Source: CAXMST01 sp963700785 (lineage in GTDB: Bacteria; Actinomycetota; Thermoleophilia; Solirubrobacterales; 70-9). From it: 64,000 bases of DNA. This document shows, piece after piece, positions 8,729 through 17,660 of this stretch. How positions within the stretch are numbered: position 1 is the first letter of the stretch; each line of letters opens with the position of its first letter. Where the stretch lies: positions 1-64,000 of the forward strand of contig CAVOYZ010000008.1 of assembly GCA_963700785.1 (NCBI GenBank), in the 5' to 3' direction. Under the pieces are notes generated by a model. It made no database searches, was not told the origin of the DNA, and saw only the letters and a list, made by a program, of their open reading frames with translations. A program made the position numbers and the translations under genes.

Positions 8729-11254
8729 ATGGCAGACACCGCAGCACTCGCCGCAGAGACGGCCGACGCGCTATCGAGCGCAGACATCGAACGTGTGCAC
8801 GAGTTCACACGGGAACCGATCCTGCTCGGAGGGGAGGAGCCGGCCGACGTCGTCCCGGGCACGGCCCGACGGCTCGCGGTCGACGCGGCGCTGAGCGAGA
8901 TCGAGGCCGGGGCCGAGCATCCGTCGATGGCCTGGCGCCAGGACTTCTCGTTGCTGCTCGGCCTCGAGCGGGTGCTCGACGAGGATCCGCCGAAGCTGCT
9001 CGACGGCGCCGAGCTCGACGAGCATCAGGTCGACGCCCTGTCCGGAACCCTCGCGGCACTGACCGCCGAGATCGAGAAGCCCGGCTCGAACGGCAACGGC
9101 AACGGCTTCCGGATGAGCGACAACGGCGCCGGCGAGGAGGCGCCCGCGATCACGGTCTCCGAGGACGGGGACCTCGAGGGAGACGAGGACCCCGAAGACG
9201 AGGACGAGCTCGCCGAGGACGAGGAGCCACTCGACTGGGACGAGGCGACCGATGAGGACGAGGTCCCCGATCTGCCGGAGGACCCGAGCGCAAGTCGCCG
9301 CTTCTGGTTCGAGCACGCGACCGGCGCCGGCAAGACGGTCGCCGCGGTCGGCTTCGTAGAAGCGTCGCGAAGCGGCGGCATCCTGATTCTCACCCACCGG
9401 CGCAACCTGGTCGAGCAGTTCATCGGCGAAATCTCCGACCGCGGCTACGCCGACCGGCTCTCACCGCCGCTGCTCCGCGACCAGGACCATCCCTACGGCC
9501 CGGTCACGGTCGAGACCTATCAGTGGTTCGTCCGCAACGCCGGCAAGGTCTCCGGCGCCTACTCGATCGTGATCTGCGACGAGGCACACACCGCGCTCGG
9601 CGAGAAGACCAGTGCCTGCATCCGCTCGTGGCGTGAGCCGGTGTTCATCGGAATGACCGCGACCGGCGCCCTGATCGCCCGCCACGTCGCCGACCTGTTT
9701 CCGACCCAGACATCGCGCTTCGACCTCGCGCAGGCCGCGCGCCGCGGCGTGATCTCGCCGCTGCGCTGCATCAGGATCCCGCCGGGACCAGGCGTCCGGA
9801 CGCTGGCCAAGGTGCCCCTGCGCCGCGGCGAGGTCGACCAGGACTTCGATCAGGAGGAGCTCGCCAAGCTGCTCGACCAGGCGCCGTTCAACGTCGCGAT
9901 CGCCGATCTCTACCAATCGCGATTCCGCAACATCCCCGGCGTCGTCTACACCGCCGGCGTTCAGCACGCCAAGCACGTCGCCGAGTCGATGCAGGCGGTC
10001 GGCCTCAAGGCTCGTGCGGTCAGCGGCGAGACCCCGAAGCGGGAGCTGACCGAGACGCTCGCCGCCTTCGAGCGCGGCGAGGTCGACGTGCTCTGCAACG
10101 CGATGCTCTTGGCCGAGGGCTGGAACTCACCTCGGGCGACGATCTGCATGCACCTTGCGCCGACCGCTTCGAAGCGGATCTACCAGCAGCGCGTCGGCCG
10201 CGTCACCCGTCGCAACCCCGGCAAGGAGGCCGGCCTGGTGATCGACTTCGTGCACCCGGCCACCCGGAACGAGGAGAACATCGTCACCCTGCACAGCCTG
10301 CTCGATCGCGACGTCTACCGCGGCGGCGCGATCGTCGTCGGACCGGTGCGTCGTGGCCGCGGCCGCCGGGTCCGGGTCGAGAAGCGGGTGGTCCCGGTCT
10401 CGACCAACTCGGATCGCCGGATGCAGGTGCTCGAGCGAGAGCTCTGGCGGACCGCCGTCGAGCGGCTCGACCACTCAGAGCAGCACGTCTGGGCAGCGCT
10501 GGCCGGCGCCCGCGTGCAGCCGAACTCGTGGCGCAAGGCGAAGGCGATGCTGCAGCACGACCAGGCGAAGGAGCTGCGTCGCCGCTTCCTGCTCACCTGC
10601 ATCCAGCGCAACCGCTCGAGCCAGCTGAAGTTGAAGGCCCTGGCCGAGCTCGCGGCGACGCGCGAGGCGGAGCCGTTCGACGAGGCGATCGACATGGTCG
10701 GAACCTGGCAGCGCGACCAGCGCCGAGCCGGCGTCCGGGTTCTCCTGCAGGCGCTGACCGAGAAGCGGATCGGGCGCCGCGACCAGGCGCAGGCGTGGGT
10801 CTGGCGGCTGGCCGAGTTCACCCGCGACTGCCACGAGGAGTACGCGGTCGCGCGCTGGCCCGAGACCAAGCGACTGCTCGGCCTGTTCGTCAACTCCTCG
10901 GGTCGCGCTCATGGCAAGAACGCGCGCCGGCTCGTGCAGGCGACCAAGGGGCAGGATCGGCGGCTCGCGGTCGCCCTGCTGGCTGCCGCGGTCGCGCACA
11001 CGCCCGAGGCCGAGGAGGTCCTTCGCGGGGCCCGGATGAGGATGGCGCGCAAGCCCTCGGCGGTGGCCCGGGAGCTGCTCCGCAACCTTCCGAAGGGCGG
11101 CAAGAAACGCCGGCGCCGCAAGCGGCGGGGCGACGACGAGAGCGGCAAGAACGGTGGCGAGGGCGGCTCGAACGGCGGCGGTAAGCGGAGCCCGAGGCGC
11201 TCCGACGACGGCCGCGACAGCCGTGAGCCGCCGTCGGCCGAGGACGACGAGTAG
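8729..11254 (+). CDS. SF2 DEAH-type helicase with acidic insertion and basic tail
   Basis: About 841 aa. RecA-like core 1 has Walker A HATGAGKT (K202), DEAH at 284-287 and motif III GMTATG; core 2 has EGWNSPRA and motif VI QQRVGRVTRR (Q-x-x-G-R-x-x-R), so all ATPase motifs are intact. Unusually, the Q-motif-like helix DEHQVDALSG (about residue 100) is separated from Walker A by about 90 residues, including a glycine/asparagine run (GSNGNGNG) and a long Asp/Glu tract (about 143-190). The C-terminal third has no recognised domain and ends in a KKRRRRKRR tract followed by a Gly/Ser/Asp-rich tail. Start ATG 8729 (MADTAALAAE) chosen; the open frame continues upstream only as shadow. A cytosolic nucleic-acid translocase by homology; substrate unknown. 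Confidence 0.85.
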   Translation: MADTAALAAETADALSSADIERVHEFTREPILLGGEEPADVVPGTARRLAVDAALSEIEAGAEHPSMAWRQDFSLLLGLERVLDEDPPKLLDGAELDEHQVDALSGTLAALTAEIEKPGSNGNGNGFRMSDNGAGEEAPAITVSEDGDLEGDEDPEDEDELAEDEEPLDWDEATDEDEVPDLPEDPSASRRFWFEHATGAGKTVAAVGFVEASRSGGILILTHRRNLVEQFIGEISDRGYADRLSPPLLRDQDHPYGPVTVETYQWFVRNAGKVSGAYSIVICDEAHTALGEKTSACIRSWREPVFIGMTATGALIARHVADLFPTQTSRFDLAQAARRGVISPLRCIRIPPGPGVRTLAKVPLRRGEVDQDFDQEELAKLLDQAPFNVAIADLYQSRFRNIPGVVYTAGVQHAKHVAESMQAVGLKARAVSGETPKRELTETLAAFERGEVDVLCNAMLLAEGWNSPRATICMHLAPTASKRIYQQRVGRVTRRNPGKEAGLVIDFVHPATRNEENIVTLHSLLDRDVYRGGAIVVGPVRRGRGRRVRVEKRVVPVSTNSDRRMQVLERELWRTAVERLDHSEQHVWAALAGARVQPNSWRKAKAMLQHDQAKELRRRFLLTCIQRNRSSQLKLKALAELAATREAEPFDEAIDMVGTWQRDQRRAGVRVLLQALTEKRIGRRDQAQAWVWRLAEFTRDCHEEYAVARWPETKRLLGLFVNSSGRAHGKNARRLVQATKGQDRRLAVALLAAAVAHTPEAEEVLRGARMRMARKPSAVARELLRNLPKGGKKRRRRKRRGDDESGKNGGEGGSNGGGKRSPRRSDDGRDSREPPSAEDDE

Positions 11255-11256
11255 CC

Positions 11257-11280
11257 GCCCGCCCGCGGCCGCGGGCGGGC
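11257..11280. terminator. Perfect 24-base palindrome between convergent genes
   Basis: Twelve-base arms of pure G/C form an uninterrupted palindrome 3 bases after the helicase stop and 5 bases before the end of birA on the other strand. No T tract follows on either side. Position between two convergent genes suggests a bidirectional intrinsic terminator or transcript-end hairpin. Confidence 0.6.
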
Positions 11281-11285
11281 CGGCG

Positions 11286-11999
11286 TCAGAGCAGCCTCAG
11301 CTGCACCTCCCCGGAGCCGAGGGCGAGCCGCTCACCGCCCTGACCTCGAACGATCAGGTTTCCCCGCTCGTCGACCCCCTCGGCGAAGCCCTTTCGGCCG
11401 AGCCCCTCGGGACCCCCGGTCCAGGTGATCGGGCGGCCGAGCAGCGCGTCGCGCGTCGCGAACGCCGCCAGCACATCGCCCGGTTTCGCGTCGACCCAGC
11501 GACCGAGCCGCTTGTCGAGTGCGCGGCGAAGCGCGTTCGGAGTCACGCCGTGGCCGAGCGAGGTCGCCGGCCAGCGCAGGTCGTCCGGGAACTCCTCGAT
11601 CGAGATGTTGACGCCGACCCCGATCACGGCCCACTCGGGCGGCCTCGCCTCGATCAGGACGCCACCCAGCTTCTGCTCGTTGAGCCAGATGTCGTTCGGC
11701 CACTTGATCCGGCACGCCACCGGGGCCAGCGACTCGCAGGCCTCGCAGACAGCCACCGGGACGGCAAGCGGCAGCAACAGGTGGCTCAGGTCGAGGGGCC
11801 TGAGGATCGCCGAGTAGAGCAGAGCCGCTTCGGGCGGCGCCAACCAGACGCGACCCCCTCGGCCGCGGCCCGCCGTCTGCTCGGAGGCCGTCACCACCGT
11901 GCCGGCGGCGGCCCCGGCGATCGCCAGCTCGCGCGCCCGCTCGTTGGTCGAGTCGGTCCGCTCGTGATGGATGTGGGGCTTGCCGAACCTGACGCTCAA
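11286..11999 (-). CDS. birA: Biotin--[acetyl-CoA-carboxylase] ligase, group I (no DNA-binding domain)
   Basis: Activates biotin to biotinyl-AMP and transfers it to the lysine of biotin carboxyl carrier proteins. The 237-aa protein holds the biotin-binding loop GRGRGGRVW, the IKWPNDIWL catalytic segment with its lysine, and GGVLIEA, followed by the C-terminal SH3-like domain from about residue 190. It begins directly with the catalytic domain (STNERARE), so it is a monofunctional enzyme without the helix-turn-helix repressor domain of the E. coli protein. ATG at 11999 overlaps the stop of the upstream SAM-hydrolase gene (ATGA), which implies coupling to the end of the ccm-hem run. Confidence 0.9.
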   Translation of the reverse strand: MSVRFGKPHIHHERTDSTNERARELAIAGAAAGTVVTASEQTAGRGRGGRVWLAPPEAALLYSAILRPLDLSHLLLPLAVPVAVCEACESLAPVACRIKWPNDIWLNEQKLGGVLIEARPPEWAVIGVGVNISIEEFPDDLRWPATSLGHGVTPNALRRALDKRLGRWVDAKPGDVLAAFATRDALLGRPITWTGGPEGLGRKGFAEGVDERGNLIVRGQGGERLALGSGEVQLRLL

Positions 12000-12802
12000 G
12001 GCGCCGGCTCCAGCTGCAGCTGATCCCCGCTGCGGACCTCGAGCTCATCGGCGGCGCTGCCCCGGTTGACCGCGACCGCCATCCGGCCGGAGGAGTCCTC
12101 GTAGAAGAGAAAGGCCCCTTCGCCGGCCTCGCTGAATGAGCTCGCCCGGATCGCCGACCGCCGCCGCGAGCGGGCTGCGACGGAGACGCGGCCGGCGCCC
12201 GCCAGCGGGTGGCCGCGGAGATCCTCGGCGGTCAGATCGAGGGCAACGTTGCCGAAGCCGTCGATCCGATCGGCGTGGGCGAGCACCCGATGCTGTTCGA
12301 TGCGCGGCCGCGAGGCTGCCCGGCGCTCGAGTCCGTCGGGGTCGACCGGCGTGCCCGCCTCGCTCAGGCTCGCCCCCATCGCCAGCCGCGCGGCGACCGG
12401 GGCAAAGAGATCGCGGCCGTGGAAGGTGGCCGAGGCGGGCTCGAGCCGGAAGCTCGATTCGGAGATGTCGACGGCCTCCTCGGCCCCGCCGACGGCATCG
12501 AGGGCCGGCGTCAACAGCCCGTTGTCGGGCCCGACGAACAGGTGCCCCTCGCCGGCGGAGCGGACCGCAACCGCCCGCCGCGGGCCGCCGACGCCGGGGT
12601 CGACCACCGCGAGGTGGACGCCGGCGGGCGCGAACGGGATCGCGTCCGCGAGCACGGCGGAGCCGCCGCGGACGTCGTGGCGTGCCACCCCATGGGTGAT
12701 GTCGATCACCTGGGCACCAGGGGCAAGCCGCGCGATCACCGCCCGGCAGACCCCGGCGAAATCGTCCCCGATCCCGTAGTCGGAGAGGAAGGTGATCGGC
12801 AG
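11996..12802 (-). CDS. SAM hydroxide adenosyltransferase (DUF62 family), non-canonical or damaged start
   Basis: Member of the family that cleaves S-adenosylmethionine to adenosine and methionine with water/hydroxide and is related to fluorinase and chlorinase. The N-terminal signature ITFLSDYG is present at residues 3-10, and VVDPGVGG, FVGPDNGLL and FHGRDLFAPVAA follow; the C-terminal domain ends at 11996. The first ATG/GTG in frame is GTG 12739, which would delete the conserved ITFLSDYG, so it cannot be the true start. An in-frame stop lies at 12824-12826, leaving only ATT 12823 or CTG 12802. Either a rare start codon is used or an indel has removed the normal one. Overlaps birA by 4 bases. 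Confidence 0.8.
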   Translation of the reverse strand: MPITFLSDYGIGDDFAGVCRAVIARLAPGAQVIDITHGVARHDVRGGSAVLADAIPFAPAGVHLAVVDPGVGGPRRAVAVRSAGEGHLFVGPDNGLLTPALDAVGGAEEAVDISESSFRLEPASATFHGRDLFAPVAARLAMGASLSEAGTPVDPDGLERRAASRPRIEQHRVLAHADRIDGFGNVALDLTAEDLRGHPLAGAGRVSVAARSRRRSAIRASSFSEAGEGAFLFYEDSSGRMAVAVNRGSAADELEVRSGDQLQLEPAP

Positions 12803-12863
12803 CGGCCTCGCGATGCGGAGAATCTAGACCAACGCCGGCGTCGGTTCGCCGTCGGGAGCCGGC

Positions 12864-14404
12864 CTAGCCGGCGGCGGTCGCGTCGGCGAGCAGCGCCGCA
12901 ACCAGCCCGACCGGATCGTGCTGCTCGGCCTCGACCTCGACCTCGAATCCATGCTCGCGCGCGGTCGCGCTGGTCACCGGGCCGATCGAGACGACCCGGG
13001 CGGTCTCGGGCAGCCGATCGCCGATCGCCGCGACCAGGTTGCTGACCGTCGAGGACGAGGTGAAGGTGATGTAGTCGGCGTCGGCCGCGGCCTCGATCGC
13101 AGCAGGATCGGCCTCTTCCGTGACCGTCTCGTAGAGCGCGACCACGTCGACCTCGGCCCCGATCTCGGCGAGCGCGTCGGGCAGCACGTCGCGCGCCACT
13201 CTTGCACGGGCGATCAGGACCGGGCGGCCCTCGACCTCGACCGCCGCGAGCGCCTCGACCAGCGACTCGGCGATCGAGCGCGGCGGCACGATGTCGGCGA
13301 GCACCCCGTGGCGGCGCAGCTCCGCGGCCGTTCCGGGGCCGATCGCAGCGACCGTCGCATTGGCGAGGGCGCGGGCATCGAGGGCCCGGGCGGCCAGCGC
13401 CTCGAACAGGAGCCTGACCCCGTTCGGGCTGGTCAGACAGACGAGCGCGTAGGAGTGGATCGCGTCGAGGGCGGCGGCAACCTCGGCGGTGTCGATCGTC
13501 GGCTCGATCCGGATCGCCGGCAGTTCGACGACCTCGGCGCCGAGCCGCCGCAGGGTCTCTGCCAGCCCGCTCGCCTGGGCACGGGCACGTGTAACGACCA
13601 CCTTGCGACCGTGCAGGGGGCGTCGCTCGAGCCAGGCGATCTTCTCGCGCCGCGCCGCAACCTCGCCGAAGACGAGAATCGACGGCGGGCCGAGGGCGGC
13701 CTCGGCGACGGCCTCGGGAAGGGTCGCCGTGGTCGCCAGCACCGTCCGCTGGTCCGGGTGAGTGCCCCGCTGGACGGCGGCGGCCGGCTGATCAGGGTCG
13801 CGGCCGGCCTCGATCAGGCGCGCGGCGATTCGCGGCAGGTTCTTGACGCCCATGTAGAGGACCAGGGTCCCCGGGAACCGGGCCAGCGCCTGCCAGTCGA
13901 TCGCGCTCTCGGCCTTGGCCGGGTCCTCGTGACCGGTGACGAACGCGACCGCGGAGGCGTCGTCGCGGTGGGTGACGGGGATCCCCGCATAGGCGGGCGC
14001 CGCGATCCCGGCGGTGATGCCGGGAACGACCTCGAAGGCGACGCCGGCCGCGGCCAGCGTCTCAGCCTCCTCGCCGCCGCGCCCGAAGACGAACGGGTCG
14101 CCCCCCTTGAGCCGCACGACCGAGCGGCCGGCCGCGGCCTCGGAGGCGATCCGCTCCTGGATCTCGCGCCTGCGGCATCGCGACATCGCCCGGCTTCTTG
14201 CCGACGTAGATCAGTTCGGCGTCCGCACGAGCGCCGGCGAGCGCCCCATCGGGGATCAGCCTGTCGTAGAGGATCAGGTCGGCGGTGGCGATCAGCTCGA
14301 GCGCGCGCGCCGTCATCAGTCCCGGGTCGCCGGGCCCGGCCCCGACCAGAGTAGACGACGCCCTGGCGGGCCGCCGGTGAGGGAGCTGGCGGATCGGACC
14401 TCAT
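12864..14404 (-). CDS. cobA-hemD: Fused uroporphyrinogen-III C-methyltransferase / uroporphyrinogen-III synthase (two frame breaks)
   Basis: Bifunctional enzyme: the N-terminal SUMT domain (about residues 15-255) methylates uroporphyrinogen III to precorrin-2 toward siroheme and cobalamin, and the C-terminal HemD domain (about 260-512) makes uroporphyrinogen III from hydroxymethylbilane. SUMT motifs: LVGAGPGDPGLMT, LILYDRLI, YVGKKPGD, VVRLKGGDPFVFGRGGEE and TLVLYMGV. HemD motifs: VVVTRARAQASGL, LTSPNGVRLLFEAL and a final ITFTSSSTVSNL. Frame breaks lie at about 14349-14351 (one extra base after GVVY) and about 14168-14171 (one extra base after AMPQ); correcting both gives a 512-aa protein of normal length. 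ATG at 14404 overlaps the hemC stop (ATGA), which confirms the start. Confidence 0.88.
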
Positions 14405-15308
14405 CGACCGGATTCTGCCGCCCGGCGGAGAATCTCGCGGGCGCCGCCCGCCTCGAGCGCTGCAATCAACGCCTCAGCCACGGCCACGGGCTGCCCGGGG
14501 TCGCCGACCACCGTTTCCCGCACCCACTCGCCACCGTCCGCCGCCCCGGCGTAACCGACCATCGCGAGCTCATCCTCACCGCGGACGCAGCTGACCCCGA
14601 GCGGGGTGTCGCAGTCGGCGTCCATGCCGCGGACCACGGCGCGCTCCGCCGTCAGCTCGATCAGCGCCCGCGGGCTGCTGATCGCGGCCGCGGCCTCCTG
14701 CGCGGCGCGATCGTCCTGCGCGCGCCTCGAGGGCCAGCGCCCCCTGGCCGGCGGCCGGCGTCATCTCGCAGGGACCAAGCGCGAAGGCGATCTCGCGGTG
14801 CGGCCGAGGCGGCGCATGCCGGCGGCGGCGAGAACGATCGCGTCGAACTCGCCCGCGGCGAGCTTGCGGATCCGCGTGTCGACGTTGCCGCGGACCGGTT
14901 GCACGTCGAGGTCGGGGCGGAGCGCGAGCAGCTGCGAGCGGCGGCGCAGTGACGCGGTGCCGACCCGGGCCCCCTGGGCGACGTCGTCGAGCGAGGTGGC
15001 CTCGCCGACCCAGACGTCGGCGGGAAGCTCGCGCGGCGGGACCCCGACCAGCTCCAGGCCGTCGGGCAGCTCGATCGGCAGATCCTTGGCGCTGTGCACG
15101 GCGAGATCGATCTCGCCGTCGAGCAATGCACGCTCGATCTCGCGCACGAACCTCGACTTGTCGCCGCCGCGGTGCTCCGGCCCGCCCTCGTCACCTGATG
15201 TCCTGATCGGGACCAGCTCGGCCACGCGAGCGCCTCGGCGACGGTCGTCGACTGCGCCAGGGCAAGCGCGCTGCCGCGGGTGCCGATCCGCAGGCCGGGT
15301 TCGCTCAC
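14401..15308 (-). CDS. hemC: Porphobilinogen deaminase (hydroxymethylbilane synthase), three frame breaks
   Basis: Polymerises four porphobilinogens into hydroxymethylbilane on a dipyrromethane cofactor. Reading across three frames the order is complete: LRIGTRGSALALAQ, LVPIRTSGDEGG, DKSRFVREIERALLDGEIDL, AVHSAKDLPIELP, VGTASLRRRSQLLALRPDL, RGNVDTRIRKL, AAGQGALALE, then a C-terminal domain with the cofactor cysteine in DTPLGVSCVRG. Breaks occur at about 15226 (one base missing), about 14794 (one missing) and about 14733 (one extra). Corrected length is about 302 aa, normal for HemC. GTG at 15308 chosen: it follows a GGGG-containing Shine-Dalgarno-like stretch, 7 bases after the hemA stop. The 3' end overlaps cobA-hemD. 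Confidence 0.88.
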
Positions 15309-15315
15309 CCCAAGC

Positions 15316-16657
15316 TCAGCCGCGATCGCCGCGGTCCTCGCGGCGAATCGGGGTGACCTCGGCCTCGGCGACCTCCGGCTCACTGGTCGCGTCGAGGCCG
15401 AACAGGCTGCGAATCGCCGCGATCTGCAGGTAGCCCTCATCGGCGTCGGCCGCGCGCTTCAGCCGCAGGGTCGGCTCGTGCAGGATCCGGCTCGCGATCG
15501 ACCTCGCCATCGATTCGATCCGCGCCCGGTCCTCGGCTCCGAGGTCCGCCCAGCGCTCGGCGTTCTCGGCCAGCACCCGGGCGACGATCTCATCGGCGCG
15601 ACCGCGGAGGGCGGCCACCGTCGGCAGCACCTCGAGTGAATCGAGCCAGCGCAGAAAGCGCGCCAGCTCAGAGCTCACGATCCGCTCGGCCCGCCTCGAC
15701 TCCGCCTCCCGTCCGCCCGCATTGCGCTCGGCGACGGTCTGCACGTCGTCGACGTCGTGGATGCTGACGCCCTCTACCTCGAGGCAGGCCGGGTCGACGT
15801 CGCGCGGCACGGCGAGGTCGATCAGCAGCAGGGGGCGCCCCATGCGTTCGGCCATCATCAGCTGCAGCTCCTCGCGCTCGATGATGTGATGCGGGGAGTT
15901 GGTCGAGGAGACGATGATGTCGGCTCTCTCGAGCTGCGCCGGCAGCTCGTCGAAGCGCACGGCGCTGCCACCGAATCGCGCCGCGAGCCCGATCGCGCGG
16001 TCGTAGCGGCGATTCGCGACGAACACGGCCTCGACACCTCGGACTGGCAAGTGCGCGAGCGGTGAGCTCTGCGGTCTCGCCGGCGCCGATCAGCAGCACG
16101 CGACGCGAGCTGAGGTTGCCGCCGAGCGTGCGCTGCGCCAGCTCGACGGCGGCGGAGGGGACCGAGGTGCCCCCCTCGCCGATCCGGGTTTCGGACCGCA
16201 CCCGCTTGCCGGCCGCGAGGGCGCCGCGGAAGAGACGGTTGAGAATCGGGCCCGTCGCGCCCTCGACCAGCGCCAGCTCGTAGGCCCGCTTCACCTGGCC
16301 CTGGATCTCGGCCTCGCCGAGGATCATCGAGTCGAGCCCGGCGGCGACCGAGAAGAGATGGTGCGCGGCGTCGGCGCCGCGGTGCGAGTAGAGGCTTCCA
16401 ACCAGCTCTGTCGGGCGGATCCCGGCCTCCCGCGCCAGCGTCCCCAGCGCCAGGCTCTCGGCCGCGACCGGATCGGAGGCGACCAGATAGAGCTCAGTCC
16501 GGTTGCAGGTCGAGATCGCCGCGGCCTCGGCGACCGGCTCGGCGGCCCGCAGCTCGCCGAGCACGCCGGCCGCCTTGCCCTCGGTCAGCGCGAGGCGCTC
16601 GCGCAGGCCGAGCGGGGCCGTCTTGTGCGAGACGCCGAGCGCGAGCAGCTCGCTCAC
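15316..16657 (-). CDS. hemA: Glutamyl-tRNA reductase (one frame break)
   Basis: Reduces glutamyl-tRNA to glutamate-1-semialdehyde, the first step of C5 heme synthesis. The catalytic cysteine is in AISTCNRTELYL, with the substrate motif GVSHKTAPLGLRERLAL, and the GEAEIQGQVKRAY segment and the NADPH loop LLIGAGETAELTARAL all present. The frame breaks at about 16040-16043; removing one C in AGTCCGAGG joins ALAS to RGVEAVFVANR and restores the rest of the nucleotide-binding domain and the C-terminal dimerisation helix. Corrected length is about 446 aa. The start is GTG at 16657 behind a GGAGGAGG-type ribosome-binding site, overlapping the ccmD stop (GTGA). Confidence 0.92.
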
Positions 16658-16887
16658 GCCGGAGCCTCCTCCGAGCTGCGCTCGGCCTCGATCTCCGGCT
16701 CGCGGTCGAGGCCCTGCTCGCGCTCGCGATCCCGGCGCTCGGCCAGGTCGGCGAGCGACTCGATCTCGCGCGAGAGGTTTCCGAGCCGGGCGGCCATGAT
16801 CCCGACGTAGACGATAAGCAGGACGACGAACACGAGGTAGGCCGCGGCAACGTATGGGCCGGCATCATCCAGGGGCAGGGCAGGCAT
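16654..16887 (-). CDS. ccmD: CcmD-like small membrane protein
   Basis: A 77-aa protein with one transmembrane helix (YVAAAYLVFVVLLIVYVGIM, about residues 12-31) followed by a charged, probably coiled-coil tail rich in E and R. Length, topology and position between ccmC and hemA identify it as CcmD, which helps release holo-CcmE from the CcmABC complex in System I cytochrome c maturation. An AAGGA ribosome-binding site lies 5 bases before the ATG. The hemA start overlaps its stop codon. Sequence conservation in CcmD is low, so context carries much of this call. Confidence 0.75.
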   Translation of the reverse strand: MPALPLDDAGPYVAAAYLVFVVLLIVYVGIMAARLGNLSREIESLADLAERRDREREQGLDREPEIEAERSSEEAPA

Positions 16888-16899
16888 CGCGCGGTCCTT

Positions 16900-17634
16900 C
16901 TAGCGCACCGCGGCGCCGGGGGCGATCCGTGCGGCCGCCCCGCCCGGCGGCGGTGAGCTGTCGAGGGCGCGACGAAGGCGATTGAGCTGCCCGCGGGTCC
17001 GCTTCGCGGTCAGCTCGAAGCGGAGCAGCGTGTACCAGAGCAGCCCCATCGCGATCATGCAGACCCAGAAGGTGAGTTGCATCTTCGGCGGCAGCCCTCC
17101 GTTCGCGGTGGCGAAGGTGCGCGGGTGGATGAACGACTCAGCGAGCCGCACGGCCATGAAGTTGAGCGGCACGAAGGCGCCGGCGGTGATCGCGAAGACG
17201 GATGCGTAGCGCGCCTGGCGCTCACGATCGGGGATCGCGTAGCGCAGCGGATAGTAGGTCGCGTAGAGCAGGAAGACGATCAGGAAGCTGACCAGCGTCG
17301 GCTCGCGCCACTCCCACCAGACGCCCCACGAGGCCCGCGCCCAGATCGCGCCGGTAAGCAGCACCGCGACGCCGAAGATCACCGACATGTGGATCGAGAC
17401 GTAGGAGCGGGCGTCATGGATCGGGTCGCCGGTGCGGAGGTGGCGGATCGCATGGATCCCACCGATGATGAAGCCGACGAGCGCGATGATCGCGAGCGGC
17501 ACGTGCAGGTAGAAGATCTTCTGGACGAAGCCCTGGTCGGCGTCGAGCGGCGCGTAGAAGAAGACGAGGCCGAAGCCGAGGCCGAGCGTCGCGGCGGTCA
17601 GGATCGAGATGTTGCGGAGGGCGTTGGTTCGCAT
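16900..17634 (-). CDS. ccmC: Heme-handling membrane protein CcmC/CcsA family
   Basis: About 244 aa with six predicted membrane helices, part of the heme-delivery complex of cytochrome c biogenesis. Two candidate heme-ligand histidines flank the tryptophan-rich loop: one in FYLHVPLAIIAL and one in SIHMSVIFGV. The loop reads WGVWWEWREP, where the family consensus is WGxWWxWD, so the terminal aspartate is replaced. Start ATG at 17634 (MRTNALRNIS) chosen because upstream in-frame sequence overlaps ccmB and is not CcmC-like. Lies 26 bases downstream of ccmB and 12 bases upstream of ccmD, inside the ccm-hem run. Confidence 0.88.
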   Translation of the reverse strand: MRTNALRNISILTAATLGLGFGLVFFYAPLDADQGFVQKIFYLHVPLAIIALVGFIIGGIHAIRHLRTGDPIHDARSYVSIHMSVIFGVAVLLTGAIWARASWGVWWEWREPTLVSFLIVFLLYATYYPLRYAIPDRERQARYASVFAITAGAFVPLNFMAVRLAESFIHPRTFATANGGLPPKMQLTFWVCMIAMGLLWYTLLRFELTAKRTRGQLNRLRRALDSSPPPGGAAARIAPGAAVR

Positions 17635-17660
17635 GGTGGCCGCCGAGCGGATCTCGCGGG

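Noticed and set aside
14401..16657. Heme genes as true pseudogenes
   Set aside because: Active-site motifs are intact on both sides of every break, corrected lengths are normal, and similar breaks occur in ileS and ftsH, so error is more likely. Kept as a finding only because of the local density.
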